From: Arthrobacter sp. AK04 | GTDB lineage: Bacteria > Actinomycetota > Actinomycetes > Actinomycetales > Micrococcaceae | Assembly: GCF_021129155.1 (NCBI RefSeq) | Contig: NZ_JAJOMC010000001.1 | Span: 124,001 to 188,000, forward strand | Reading direction: 5' to 3' | Length of the DNA stretch: 64,000 nt | Shown: piece after piece, positions 45,357 to 54,324 of the stretch | Numbering within the stretch: the first letter of the stretch is position 1 | How the letters are laid out: the number at the start of each line of letters is the position of its first letter | Position numbers and translations under genes: made by a program | The notes under the pieces: model-generated | Database searches by the model: none | The model's input: the letters and a program-made list of their open reading frames with translations, nothing else | What the model was told of the DNA's origin: nothing

Positions 45357-45977
45357 ATGGAGATCATCCGCTTTGCCGACCTCAAACCCGAACCCTGGCG
45401 CAACGGCGGGGTGACCCGCCAGATTGCCGGCCATCCCGGCGCAGCCTCCGGACCCGGCGGCGTCTCCGGACACGACGGCGGGTGGGACTGGCGGATCAGC
45501 ATCGCCGAGGTCAGCAAAGCCGGGGACTTCTCGCCGTTCCCCGGCATGGAACGGGTGCTCACCGTGGTTGAGGGCGAGCTCCTGCTGCTCACCGTGGACG
45601 GTGCTGAACATCCCCTCGAAAAGTACCGGGCGTTCCGGTTTTCCGGCGAAGCCGGCACCACCTGCGCCCTTCCCACAGGAGACGTGCGGAACCTGAACGT
45701 CATCACCCGGGCGGGGAAGTACAAGGGTTTTACGTCCATCATCGAACTTTCAAAGAAACGGGCCCATCCCCTTTTCGCCGGCCAGCTGGGTGTCCTGCTG
45801 CAGGGCCAGGCCACAGCCGCCGACGGGCCTGGGGCAGGGACCGCAACAGGGACCGAAGGGCCTGGGCCGGTGGCCCTGGACCGCTATGACGCCGTGGTGG
45901 GTTCGGACAGCGGCTCCCCGGAGATCCTGGGCCGCGGCTTCCTGGCCGTCGTGTCCATTGATGAGGTTACTGGCTGA
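45357..45977 (+). CDS. HutD/Ves-family cupin protein
   Basis: A 206-residue protein of the HutD/Ves double-cupin family: IIRFADLKPEPWRNGGVTRQ at the start, WDWRISIAEVSKAGDFSPFPG and RVLTVVEGELLLL. HutD is implied in histidine-utilisation control in other bacteria, but no hut genes are here. An 18-residue Gly/Ala/Thr-rich insertion breaks the C-terminal half. Its last 11 bases overlap the convergent oxidoreductase gene. Confidence 0.85.
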   Translation: MEIIRFADLKPEPWRNGGVTRQIAGHPGAASGPGGVSGHDGGWDWRISIAEVSKAGDFSPFPGMERVLTVVEGELLLLTVDGAEHPLEKYRAFRFSGEAGTTCALPTGDVRNLNVITRAGKYKGFTSIIELSKKRAHPLFAGQLGVLLQGQATAADGPGAGTATGTEGPGPVALDRYDAVVGSDSGSPEILGRGFLAVVSIDEVTG

Positions 45978-47304
45978 GGCTGAAGCGGCCAACGTCCACA
46001 ACAGCGCTGTTCCGGCGCGCTTCCTCGGCGGCGAACACGGCGGCGTGGCTGACCAGGGACTCGTCCAGTCCGGACACCACCCCGGACCAGTCGCCGCCGG
46101 CGAGCGCGGCAACCCAGGCGGCGATGAGGCCGCGGTCGCCGCCCTCGTGTTTTTCGCCCCGGACCTGCGCAATGGCGGCCGGAACAGGGTGGACAGCGGT
46201 TGTTCCGGTCAGGAAGTCGTAGACGGAGATGGCTCCGGCCTCGACGGTAATCTCCCCGTGGCTGCCGAAGATGCGGGTCCGCCGGGGGCCCGCGGCGGTA
46301 AAGGCGGTGGCGGTGAACGCGGCGGTTGTGCCGTCCTCGTATTCGATGTTCACCACCTGGTGGTCAACGACGTCGTTGTCCGAGTAGTAGACGCAGCGGC
46401 CGTAGGGGCCCGTGGCCAGGGCGTGCAGCAGTGATTCCGGCGTACCTCCGGGATCCACGACGTCGGCGAAGTACGCCCGTGCGGGGTCCGGCGTGCCGCC
46501 GTTCGGTGGCCGCCCGGCGCCGTAGATCTTCAGCGCGGAGTACGGGCAGCGCGGCTCAGCCGGGCAGTCGGTGCAACGGCGGCCTGCGCCCTCCGGCGCC
46601 CCCTCGGGACGGAAGTGTGCCAGCTGCCCGAAGGAGGAAACCCGCACCGGCCTGCTGCCGATGATAAAGGAAAGCCAGTCGACGTCGTGCGTGCACTTGG
46701 CCAGCAGGAACGGACTTGAGTTTTCCTCGCGGCGCCAGTTCCCGCGGACGTAGGAATGCGCGAAGTGCCAGAAGCCGACAGGTTCCAGGTGCTGGACGGA
46801 AATGATCCGGCCTACCGCCCCGCCGGCCAGGATCTGCTTAAGCAGGACCGTCAGCGGGGTGTAGCGCAGTACATGGCAGACCGTTGCCCTGGTGCCGGTT
46901 TCACGGCTGATGCGGTCAAGGTCCGCGCAGCCGGAGGGGTCGACGGCGACGGGCTTCTCCAGGAGGATCGGGTAGCCGTGGGCTGCGGCGGCTGCGAAGG
47001 GAGCTGCGTGTTCACGGTCCGGCGTGGCGATGATGATGCCGTCGGCCGGCAGCCGGGATTGCAGCATTGCCTGCCAGTTAGCGAACACCCCGCCGTCCGG
47101 TATCCCGAGCTCGTTTGCGAGCCGGCCGCGCAGCTCGGCGCGGGGCTCGGCAAGGCCCACCACGGTGGCCAGGCCGGTGGCCGCGGCAAGCCGGGCGTAG
47201 GCCGCACCCCTGGCTCCGGCGCCGGCGATGAGGAGGCGCACCGGGCGCGCGTGCCGGCGCGCGCCGTCGTCGTTTGTGGGAAAGCCAGGCGGCAGGGCAC
47301 CCAC
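45967..47304 (-). CDS. Gfo/Idh/MocA-family oxidoreductase with Cys cluster
   Basis: A 445-residue NAD(P)-dependent sugar/polyol dehydrogenase-like protein. Rossmann motif LIAGAGARGAAYARLA (about residues 25-40), the EKPVAVDPSG motif with the catalytic Lys, and an insert CTDCPAEPRCPYSA whose three Cys may form a structural metal site. Last gene of the glucosylglycerate-type operon, 3 bp after the hydrolase gene; it probably oxidises a sugar released by it. Substrate unknown. Confidence 0.85.
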   Translation of the reverse strand: MGALPPGFPTNDDGARRHARPVRLLIAGAGARGAAYARLAAATGLATVVGLAEPRAELRGRLANELGIPDGGVFANWQAMLQSRLPADGIIIATPDREHAAPFAAAAAHGYPILLEKPVAVDPSGCADLDRISRETGTRATVCHVLRYTPLTVLLKQILAGGAVGRIISVQHLEPVGFWHFAHSYVRGNWRREENSSPFLLAKCTHDVDWLSFIIGSRPVRVSSFGQLAHFRPEGAPEGAGRRCTDCPAEPRCPYSALKIYGAGRPPNGGTPDPARAYFADVVDPGGTPESLLHALATGPYGRCVYYSDNDVVDHQVVNIEYEDGTTAAFTATAFTAAGPRRTRIFGSHGEITVEAGAISVYDFLTGTTAVHPVPAAIAQVRGEKHEGGDRGLIAAWVAALAGGDWSGVVSGLDESLVSHAAVFAAEEARRNSAVVDVGRFSLSQ

Positions 47305-47307
47305 GGG

Positions 47308-48663
47308 TCAGCCGTTCTCAGGATCGGCGAGCCACTCCAGCGCCACGGCCGCCGTCCATGACTGGTCCATGCTGCCCAGCGGCTCACCGGTGAACGGCTC
47401 ATAGTACTCACCGAAGTGGCCTTCCATCAGCTGGGCGAGGGAAGCCTCGCGCAGCTGGCGGTAACGCTTGCCGTCGCCGCGCCTGCGCAGGCAGTGGGCC
47501 AGGTACCAGTTCATCACCGGCCACACCGGCCCCCGCCAGTACTGGCGCGGCTTCAACCCCTCATACGTGGTGGACGTGGACGCGGGCAGCGGAAAGGCCA
47601 GCCGCGGGTCGCCGGTCCAGTCCGGCCCCTCGAAAATCTGCAGCTGCCGGTCCAGGAGTGCCTGGTCCGCGGTGGAAACCAGGGGCGCGAAACCGGCGAT
47701 GGTGGGCGGCCCGATCCATTCACCCGTCAGCACGTCCCGGTCCCGCGCAAGCCCTGTCTGCGCATCCACGGTGGCGTCCACGCCGTCGCGGAATTCCTGC
47801 GCCCACTGCCGCAGCTGGGGAGCTTCCTCCGGCAGGCCGAACTGTTCGGCCAGTACCGCAAGGTCCTCGCTGGCCGCGGCAAAGATCGCAGACATAAAGA
47901 CATCCTTGACCTGGAAGGACATCACCCCCGGCAGCCGTGCGTCGTCGAACCCCACCTCAGCCATCTGCTGCACCAGCCACAGGTATCGGCTGTACTCCTC
48001 GTCGCTGGGGCGCTGGCTGTGGTCCGTGACCTTCAGGGTGTCGGTCCGGACGAACGGCTCCATCTCACCGGGCTGGACCCTGGAGTACGGGCCGTCGAAG
48101 CGCGGCGAGTTGTCCATCCCGGACTCCCAGCCGTGGTAAATGGTGAGCAGGCCCGAGCCGTCCCCGCCACGTGCGCTCCGCAGCCAGCCGTGCCAGTCGA
48201 TCCATTGCGGCAGTGTCCGCCGGGTGAATTCCTCCGCGAGCCTGGCATCCTCGCCGCCGGCCGCCGTCGCCCTTTCCACGATGCGGCGCAGCATGGTGGC
48301 ATGGACCGGCGGCTGGCAGATGCCGCTGGACTGCACGCCCTCCGGCGAAACGCCGCGGGTCCCCCACCGGTCCACGTCGGGGAAGTAGCCGGGGACGTCG
48401 GAGAACACGATGTGCGGGATCATCCCGCTTTTCCACTGTGCGGCCACCAGGTAGTCCAGCTCCTGGAGTGCGCGGGCCACGCTCACGGTGGAGAGGCCGG
48501 TGGCTACGAAAGCGGCATCCCAGCTCCACATGTGCGGGTAGAGGTTCGGCGCCGCCGTCACCATGGTGCCGATGTCGTTCGCTGCCAGGACGTCCTTCGC
48601 CCGGCTCCCCAGCTCCTCAAGGGTTCGGATTGGAAAGGTGTCCCCGTCCGGCGCCGGGCTCAT
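47308..48663 (-). CDS. ggh: GH63-type hydrolase, glucosylglycerate/mannosylglycerate hydrolase-like
   Basis: A 451-residue cytosolic (alpha/alpha)6-barrel glycoside hydrolase. YPHMWSWDAAFVATGLS, GWESGMDNSPRFD (candidate general acid Asp), QYWRGPVWPVMNWYLAH and GEYYEPFTGEPLG (candidate base Glu) match the mycobacterial glucosylglycerate hydrolase group, and the length is that of this group. The reaction would give glucose plus glycerate. Encoded with an ABC importer and under a ROK regulator. A closely related specificity (mannosylglycerate or another small glucoside) is possible. Confidence 0.8.
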   Translation of the reverse strand: MSPAPDGDTFPIRTLEELGSRAKDVLAANDIGTMVTAAPNLYPHMWSWDAAFVATGLSTVSVARALQELDYLVAAQWKSGMIPHIVFSDVPGYFPDVDRWGTRGVSPEGVQSSGICQPPVHATMLRRIVERATAAGGEDARLAEEFTRRTLPQWIDWHGWLRSARGGDGSGLLTIYHGWESGMDNSPRFDGPYSRVQPGEMEPFVRTDTLKVTDHSQRPSDEEYSRYLWLVQQMAEVGFDDARLPGVMSFQVKDVFMSAIFAAASEDLAVLAEQFGLPEEAPQLRQWAQEFRDGVDATVDAQTGLARDRDVLTGEWIGPPTIAGFAPLVSTADQALLDRQLQIFEGPDWTGDPRLAFPLPASTSTTYEGLKPRQYWRGPVWPVMNWYLAHCLRRRGDGKRYRQLREASLAQLMEGHFGEYYEPFTGEPLGSMDQSWTAAVALEWLADPENG

Positions 48664-49748
48664 GCCGTGAGTCCCAGCTGGGTTTCCGTGTCGAAGAACC
48701 GGATGGCGGCCTGGTCAAAGCGCAGGCCAACTTTCTCTCCCGAGGAGACACGCACCGTGGAAGCGACCTGCACTTTAATCGTCTGCCCGCCCAGGTCCAC
48801 GGTCAGCAGCGTGGCGTGGCCCAGCGGTTCCACCACTTCCACAGTGGCGTCCAGGGTCCCCGGAGCGCCGCGCTGTTCGAGGTAGATGTTCTCCGCCCGG
48901 ATTCCGACCATCACGGGGAGGCCTCCGGACCGGGCCGCTGAGTGGGCCAGGAATTCGGGGGCCTCGGTGCTCTGGCCCGCCACTTCCAGGGCACCCTGCT
49001 GGGTGACGCGCCCCTCCAGGAAGTTCATGGGCGGGGAGCCGATAAACCCTCCCACGAACCGGTCGGCCGGTTCCTCGTAGACGGTGATGGGGTGGCCAAG
49101 CTGGGCGATCTGCCCCTTCTTCATCACGGCCACCCGGTCCGAGAGGCTCATGGCCTCCACCTGGTCGTGGGTGACGTACAGCGTGGTGGAGCCCAGCTGC
49201 TGGACGATCTTCTTCAGCTCCGCCCGGAAGTCCAGCCGCAGGAGCGCATCGAGGTTGGACAGCGGCTCGTCCATGAGCAGCACGTCGGCATCCATGACGA
49301 TGGCGCGTGCCACGGCGACGCGCTGCCGCTGCCCGCCCGAGAGCTGGGCGGGGTACCGGTCCAGGTAGGGGGTGAGCTGGAGCAGGTCCGCGGCCCACGC
49401 GACCTTCTTTTCCACCTCGTCCCGCGGCATCTTCTTCACCACCAGCCCGAACCCGATATTGGTGCGGACTTTCCGGTGCGGGAAGACGGCGTAGGACTGG
49501 AACACCATGGACAGGTTCCGGTCCTGCGGCGGCAGGTAGGTCACGTCCCTGCCGCCGATGGAGATGCTTCCCTCGTCCGGGAAGTCCAGCCCCGCCACCA
49601 TGCGCAGCAGGGTGGTCTTTCCGCAGCCCGAAGGCCCCAGGAGCACCATGAACTCGCCCTCGGCAACATCGAGGGAAACGTTGTTGGTGGCCAGCTCGGT
49701 GCTGCCGGGGTAGGTCTTTTTGAGACCCTTGATCGAGATGTCAGCCAT
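48660..49748 (-). CDS. sugar ABC transporter ATPase (UgpC/MsmX-like)
   Basis: A 362-residue carbohydrate ABC ATPase: Walker A GPSGCGKTT, signature [16 protein letters not shown], Walker B VLLMDEPLSNLD, and a C-terminal TOBE-type regulatory domain (about 240-355). It overlaps the hydrolase gene by 4 bp, tying uptake to hydrolysis. About 25 bp separate it from the permease gene upstream. Confidence 0.92.
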   Translation of the reverse strand: MADISIKGLKKTYPGSTELATNNVSLDVAEGEFMVLLGPSGCGKTTLLRMVAGLDFPDEGSISIGGRDVTYLPPQDRNLSMVFQSYAVFPHRKVRTNIGFGLVVKKMPRDEVEKKVAWAADLLQLTPYLDRYPAQLSGGQRQRVAVARAIVMDADVLLMDEPLSNLDALLRLDFRAELKKIVQQLGSTTLYVTHDQVEAMSLSDRVAVMKKGQIAQLGHPITVYEEPADRFVGGFIGSPPMNFLEGRVTQQGALEVAGQSTEAPEFLAHSAARSGGLPVMVGIRAENIYLEQRGAPGTLDATVEVVEPLGHATLLTVDLGGQTIKVQVASTVRVSSGEKVGLRFDQAAIRFFDTETQLGLTA

Positions 49749-49772
49749 GGAACAGCCTCTCTGGAAACACGC

Positions 49773-50657
49773 TCAGCGGATGGTGGAGCCCCACATGTTG
49801 GTGAGGTAGCGGCGCATGAAGAAGATGAAGATCAGTGCCGGGATCACCAGCAGGAAACCGCCGGCGAACCGGTAGGCCAGAGGTGACTCGGCGAGGGAAC
49901 TGAGGACCTGGGCCGGCAGGGTGCGCTGGTTCAGGGTGAGGATGGATGCGCCGAGGACCTCGTTCCAGGACATCACGAAGGTGAAGATCGAGGCCGCGGC
50001 GATGCCGGGGATGGCCATGGGCATGACCACCTTGAGGAAGGCTTGCACCGGGCTGCAGCCGAAGATCCGGGCAGCTTCCTCAACGTCGCGCGGGACGCCC
50101 AGGAACACCGAGGAGGTGATGAGGATGGTGGTGGGCAGTGCCAGTGCGGTGTGGAGCAGGACAACGGCCAGGACACTGTCGTACAGCCCGGTCTGCAGGA
50201 AGAGCTGGGCCAGCGGCACGGACAGCACCACGATCGGCAGTGCCCGGGTGAACAGCAGGAAAAGCTGGTACGGGTCCCTCCCGGGGAAGGCGAAACGCGC
50301 CACGGCGTAACCCGCCGGGACACCGATGATCAGGGACAGCAGGAGGGTGAAGATGCCCACCTGGACGGAGTTGATGAGCCCGCCCAGGATGCCCGTGGAC
50401 TGCAGGAACGTCTGCATGGTCTCAAGGGAGAAATTGTTCGGGATGAAACTCAGCGGGAACTCCTGCAGGGCCGCCCTGCTGGAGGTGGCGGACAGCGCTA
50501 TCAGGTAGATCGGCAGTGCCATGAAGAGCGTGATCAGGATGCAGCCAACCTGCAGCAGCATCCGGTTCCGGCGCCGCTTTGCCAGCGGCCTGCGGTCAAC
50601 CTCCGGCTCCGGGCGGCCTGCCGGGGCGGTTGCCTTGTTGGTAGTGGCGTGGCTCAT
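49773..50657 (-). CDS. sugar ABC transporter permease (MalG-type)
   Basis: A 294-residue membrane protein with six TM segments after a basic N-terminal tail. The EAA loop EEAARIFGCSPVQAFLKVVMPMAIPG and the ...MWGSTIR C-terminus fit the MalG class. Start overlaps the other permease gene by 4 bp. Confidence 0.9.
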   Translation of the reverse strand: MSHATTNKATAPAGRPEPEVDRRPLAKRRRNRMLLQVGCILITLFMALPIYLIALSATSSRAALQEFPLSFIPNNFSLETMQTFLQSTGILGGLINSVQVGIFTLLLSLIIGVPAGYAVARFAFPGRDPYQLFLLFTRALPIVVLSVPLAQLFLQTGLYDSVLAVVLLHTALALPTTILITSSVFLGVPRDVEEAARIFGCSPVQAFLKVVMPMAIPGIAAASIFTFVMSWNEVLGASILTLNQRTLPAQVLSSLAESPLAYRFAGGFLLVIPALIFIFFMRRYLTNMWGSTIR

Positions 50658-51568
50658 CGCGGGGCCTCCGACTGGTCTTTCAGGAGCTTGAGGTAGCCGA
50701 CGGCGGTGACCATGGACACTGCCATGACCACCAGGGCCAGGGCCGACGCCACGTTGGCGTCCTGGAGCCCGGTGTACCAGCGGTAGGTCTCACCGACCAC
50801 CAGCGGGAAGTTCTGCCCGGTGAGGGCCAGTGCCACCGCGAAGGTCTGGAAGGCCAGGATGGTCCGCAGGATCAGGGCGGTCTGGAGGCTGGGCCGCAGC
50901 AGCGGCAGGGTCACGTGCCACAGCCTGTCCCAGAAGCCGGCCCCGAAAACGCCGGCCGCTTCCTCATAGTCCTTGGGGATGGACTGCAGCCCGGCGACGA
51001 CGATCACGAACACCAGCGACGTTGCCCGCCAGACTTCCGCGATCAGCACGGCCATGAACATCGAGGCGTAGTTGTCATAGGCGAGCCAGGAGACCGGTTC
51101 AAGGCCCACGGAGGCCAGGACGGAGTTGAGGTAGCCCCGGTCCGTGAACACTGTCAGCCAAACCAGGCCGGCGGCAAGATCGCTGACCGCCAGGGGGATG
51201 GCCCAGATGTAGAAATACACCGAGGATCCCCGCGGTTTGGCCCGGATCAGCAGGGCCATGGCCAGTGCCAGGACAAACTGGATGGGAATCATCACCACGA
51301 TCAGCAGCAGGGTGTTGCCCACGGAAGACCAGAAGTAGGGGTCCTGCGCCATCCGGGTGAAGTTCGCGGTGGTCAGCCCCTCCGGGCCGCCGAACGCCTG
51401 GAGGATGCCGCTGACCATGGGCCAGCCGAACAACAGGGTCATGAAGACAATCGACGGGGCAATCAGCAGCATTGCTGCCGAGGTTCCGCTCCTCCGCGGC
51501 GGCCGGCCGCGGGGCCTGGCGGGCCGGGGCCTGGGCCTGGCGGCAGCGGGTGCGTCGGGGGAAGCCAT
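50654..51568 (-). CDS. sugar ABC transporter permease (MalF-type)
   Basis: A 304-residue permease with a Pro/Arg-rich N-terminal tail of about 30 residues and six TM segments. EAA loop EEAAGVFGAGFWDRLWHVTLPLLRP. The ATG at 51568 overlaps the binding-protein stop (TGATG), which fixes the start; an in-frame start five codons upstream would lie in the previous gene. Confidence 0.9.
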   Translation of the reverse strand: MASPDAPAAARPRPRPARPRGRPPRRSGTSAAMLLIAPSIVFMTLLFGWPMVSGILQAFGGPEGLTTANFTRMAQDPYFWSSVGNTLLLIVVMIPIQFVLALAMALLIRAKPRGSSVYFYIWAIPLAVSDLAAGLVWLTVFTDRGYLNSVLASVGLEPVSWLAYDNYASMFMAVLIAEVWRATSLVFVIVVAGLQSIPKDYEEAAGVFGAGFWDRLWHVTLPLLRPSLQTALILRTILAFQTFAVALALTGQNFPLVVGETYRWYTGLQDANVASALALVVMAVSMVTAVGYLKLLKDQSEAPR

Positions 51569-52896
51569 CACGCAACCCTGCACTGGTCAGCGTCGGGATC
51601 CGGCGCCCAGCAGGGAACATTCAGCGTGTCCATGATGCCGGCCAGCTCCGCCCCCTGGCGGTCCAGCGTCGCCTTGACGTCCGCGTTGTTCAGGCAGATT
51701 TCCTGGAAGCAGTTCTTGAACAGCTGCGAGACCTGCGGGTCCTTGTCGCCCAGACCCACCGGCGGGAGCGCCAGGATGGCGTCCTGGGCTTCCTGCTGCG
51801 CCTTGACCGCCTTGGCCTCCAGGGCGATGCCGCCCGGGAGGTCGCTTCCGATGTCCGCCTCCACCACCGGGAAGAAGGCGTTGGACTTCAGCGTCTCGAT
51901 CTGCGCCTCCGGCTTCGACAGCGCCTTGATCAGCTCGAAGGCCTTGTCCTTTTCCGGCGAACCCTGGGGTACGGCCATGCCGCCGACGACCAGCAGGTAG
52001 CCCTTGCCCTTCGGGCCTGACGGGGCGGGCACCATCAGCCAGTCGTCAGGCTTGTCCTGGACCGCGTTGATGAGGCGTGCCACGTGGTCCCACGCCACCA
52101 GGACTTCCCCATTGCCCAGCGGTTCCTGCATGAAGTCGTAATTCGCGGAGGCCGGGTTCATGTTGGCCCAGAGGTCGCGCATATAGGTCCAGGCGGTGAC
52201 GGCATCGGCATTGCGGAACGTGGTGATCTGCCCGCCCGTGAAGCTGGGGAGCAGGAAACCCTGGTAGAAGCGGTGGTGGAGGCCCTTCGGCCCGGCAGGA
52301 ATCCCGAACACCGGACGCCCCCCGTTCGCCGCCTTGGCCGCCTGCGCCCACGCCAGGAAGTCCTCATAGGTGAGGTTGTTGACGTCGGCACCTGACGGAA
52401 GCCAGTCCAGCGCCTTCTTGTTGACCGCCACCACATACGTCGCCTGGATCCAGGGGATGTACCGGGGAGTGTCTGTGCCGAGCTTCGCCAGCTCCAGCAG
52501 GTCCTCGGAGTAGCCGGCAGACGAAAGGTCGCTGGTGAGGGAGCTGAGGTCCTCGAACTGCGATGCGAAGGGAATGAGGTCGCTGTGCAGGCCCGCTGCG
52601 ATGCCTATCTCGACTTTCCCGGCCGCGAGCTGGGACTTCAGCGTGGTGTTGAAGACGCCGGTATCAACGGGGTTGTAGGCCACCTGGATGTCCCCGGCGA
52701 ACTTCTTGAGCGTGGCTTCATACCGCTGCCGCTCTTCCACCGGGGAGAACTGGGTGGAAAGGAAGTTGACGGAGCCTTCGCCTCCGCTCCCGCTGGTGTT
52801 CACGCCGCAGGCTGCAAGCAGGGGGCCGGTGGCCAGAGCCATCAGCCCTCCCTTCAGCAAGGCCCGCCGGCTGACGTCATGGGCAAGATCCGACAT
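51568..52896 (-). CDS. sugar ABC substrate-binding lipoprotein (Tat-type signal)
   Basis: A 442-residue SBP_bac_1-family protein. The N-terminus carries a twin-arginine pattern (SRRALLKGGLMALATGPLLAAC) ending in an LAAC lipobox, so it is likely a Tat-exported lipoprotein. The Gly/Ser linker and the GVNTSGSGGEGSVNFLS start of the mature domain follow. ATG 52896 is set by AGGAGG 5 bases upstream. First gene of the operon; an operator region lies between it and the ROK regulator. Confidence 0.9.
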   Translation of the reverse strand: MSDLAHDVSRRALLKGGLMALATGPLLAACGVNTSGSGGEGSVNFLSTQFSPVEERQRYEATLKKFAGDIQVAYNPVDTGVFNTTLKSQLAAGKVEIGIAAGLHSDLIPFASQFEDLSSLTSDLSSAGYSEDLLELAKLGTDTPRYIPWIQATYVVAVNKKALDWLPSGADVNNLTYEDFLAWAQAAKAANGGRPVFGIPAGPKGLHHRFYQGFLLPSFTGGQITTFRNADAVTAWTYMRDLWANMNPASANYDFMQEPLGNGEVLVAWDHVARLINAVQDKPDDWLMVPAPSGPKGKGYLLVVGGMAVPQGSPEKDKAFELIKALSKPEAQIETLKSNAFFPVVEADIGSDLPGGIALEAKAVKAQQEAQDAILALPPVGLGDKDPQVSQLFKNCFQEICLNNADVKATLDRQGAELAGIMDTLNVPCWAPDPDADQCRVA

Positions 52897-52936
52897 TGGA
52901 ACCTCCTGCTGCAAGGGCAGATAGTATTTTTGTCTG

Positions 52937-52948
52937 ATGATCGATCAT
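52937..52948. promoter_or_regulatory. palindromic operator candidate between SBP and ROK genes
   Basis: ATGATCGATCAT, a perfect 12-bp palindrome, within an AT-rich 129-bp divergent intergenic region; GTCTGAT at 52932 and ATCCAGAC at 52968 form a wider inverted repeat around it. Most likely the ROK regulator's binding site. Confidence 0.5.
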
Positions 52949-53024
52949 AATTGTGTGATCCAGACCACGTCAATGATCAGACCGCGGCACACTTACGCCG
53001 CACAGGGCAAAGGGAACGGACAGC

Positions 53025-54206
53025 ATGATCCAGCAGAGGACGCTCATCGGGGGCTCAGGCCAGCCTCCCGCAGGGCCCGCCACGAGCGCCGGCCACATCC
53101 TCCAGCTGTTGCGCTCAAGCCCGGACGGCTACAGCCGCGCGGACCTGCTGGACATCACGGGCATGGCCCGGTCCACCCTGTACGAGCGGCTGGACGCGCT
53201 CTTTGCTGCCGGCCTGGTCTATGAATCCACGCCACTGCGCTCACAGCGCGGCAGGCCGCCGCGGGCCCTGTGCTTCGATGACCGCGACAAGCTGGTCCTG
53301 GCTATCGAGATCGGGCACACCCACGCCAGCATCCATCTCCTCTCCCTGGGCCGTGACATCCTGGCCTCCGCACGGCTGCCCATCGAGATCAGCCAGTCCC
53401 AGGAGGGCGTGGCCGGCAGCGTGATCGAGGAGTCCCTCCGGCTCCTGGACGGCCGCCAGCCGGTGGGAGCCGGGGTGGGGCTGCCGGCCCCGGTGGACCC
53501 CCTCCACCGGCTGGGCCTGGAACGCACCGTCCTGGCCCACTGGGACCTGCAGCGCCTTCAGGAAATGATGGAGGCGAGGCTCGACTGCCCGGTCCTGCTG
53601 GAAAATGACGCCCGGTCCATGGCCGTGGGCGAGGTCCGGGAGCCGCTCGAGTCCATTGTGGCCGTGAAGGTCAGCACCGGCGTCGGCTCCGGCATCATAG
53701 TGCGGGGAGCCCTGGTCCGCGGCGCCCACGGGGCCGCCGGAGACATCGGGCACGTGCGGATTCCCGAGGCCGCGGGCCGCCGCTGCCGGTGCGGCAGGGA
53801 CGGCTGCCTTGCGGCGGTGGCGTCAGGACGCGCGCTCCTCGCGGAACCGGAACTTGCCGGCTACGGCACCCTGCGGCAGCTCGTTGACGCATGCGGCAGC
53901 GATCCCGCCGTGCGCTCGGCCGTCACCGAAGCCGGGCGGGTGCTGGGACGCGCGCTCGCAGCCACCGTGGGGACGCTGAATCCCGGCCGTATTGCAGTGG
54001 GCGGGCTCGTGGGCGTGCTTCCGGATTTCCTGCGGGCCTGCCGGCAGCAGATCCTCGACGACGCTTTTGAACCGTCCCTGGTGGACCTCGAGGTTGTCTC
54101 CGCGGACAGCCGGACGGCCACGGCTGTTGGACTGTGCAAGCTCGTGGAAGAGAGCCTCTACGCCCCGGAGCGCGTGGAACAGCTGCTGGCGCAGCGGGCC
54201 GGCTGA
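53025..54206 (+). CDS. ROK-family transcriptional repressor
   Basis: A 393-residue NagC/XylR-type regulator: N-terminal winged helix (GHILQLLRSSPDGYSRADLL, MARSTLYERLDALF), then a sugar-kinase-like ROK domain. VSTGVGSGIIVRG and AAGDIGHVRI (ATP/sugar region) precede the zinc-site motif CRCGRDGCLAAVASG. Divergent from the ABC-hydrolase operon, so it probably represses it until the sugar or its product is present. AAAGGGA about 10 bases before the ATG. Confidence 0.9.
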   Translation: MIQQRTLIGGSGQPPAGPATSAGHILQLLRSSPDGYSRADLLDITGMARSTLYERLDALFAAGLVYESTPLRSQRGRPPRALCFDDRDKLVLAIEIGHTHASIHLLSLGRDILASARLPIEISQSQEGVAGSVIEESLRLLDGRQPVGAGVGLPAPVDPLHRLGLERTVLAHWDLQRLQEMMEARLDCPVLLENDARSMAVGEVREPLESIVAVKVSTGVGSGIIVRGALVRGAHGAAGDIGHVRIPEAAGRRCRCGRDGCLAAVASGRALLAEPELAGYGTLRQLVDACGSDPAVRSAVTEAGRVLGRALAATVGTLNPGRIAVGGLVGVLPDFLRACRQQILDDAFEPSLVDLEVVSADSRTATAVGLCKLVEESLYAPERVEQLLAQRAG

Positions 54207-54207
54207 G

Positions 54208-54264
54208 CAGGGTGCCACAGGGCAGCCTTGCCGGCTATCCAGGGTTCCACAGGGCAGCCTTGCC
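54208..54264 (+). repeat. 25-bp tandem direct repeat before the ferritin gene
   Basis: Two copies (54208-54232 and 54240-54264), core CCACAGGGCAGCCTTGCC, differing at one base, 32-bp period. Lies 61 bp upstream of the ferritin ATG; an operator pair or simple duplication. Confidence 0.7.
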
Positions 54265-54324
54265 TTGGAGAAGCAGAGCCTTTCCACACTGGTAGCACTA
54301 CCGGGCCGTCCCTAGACTCGGGCT

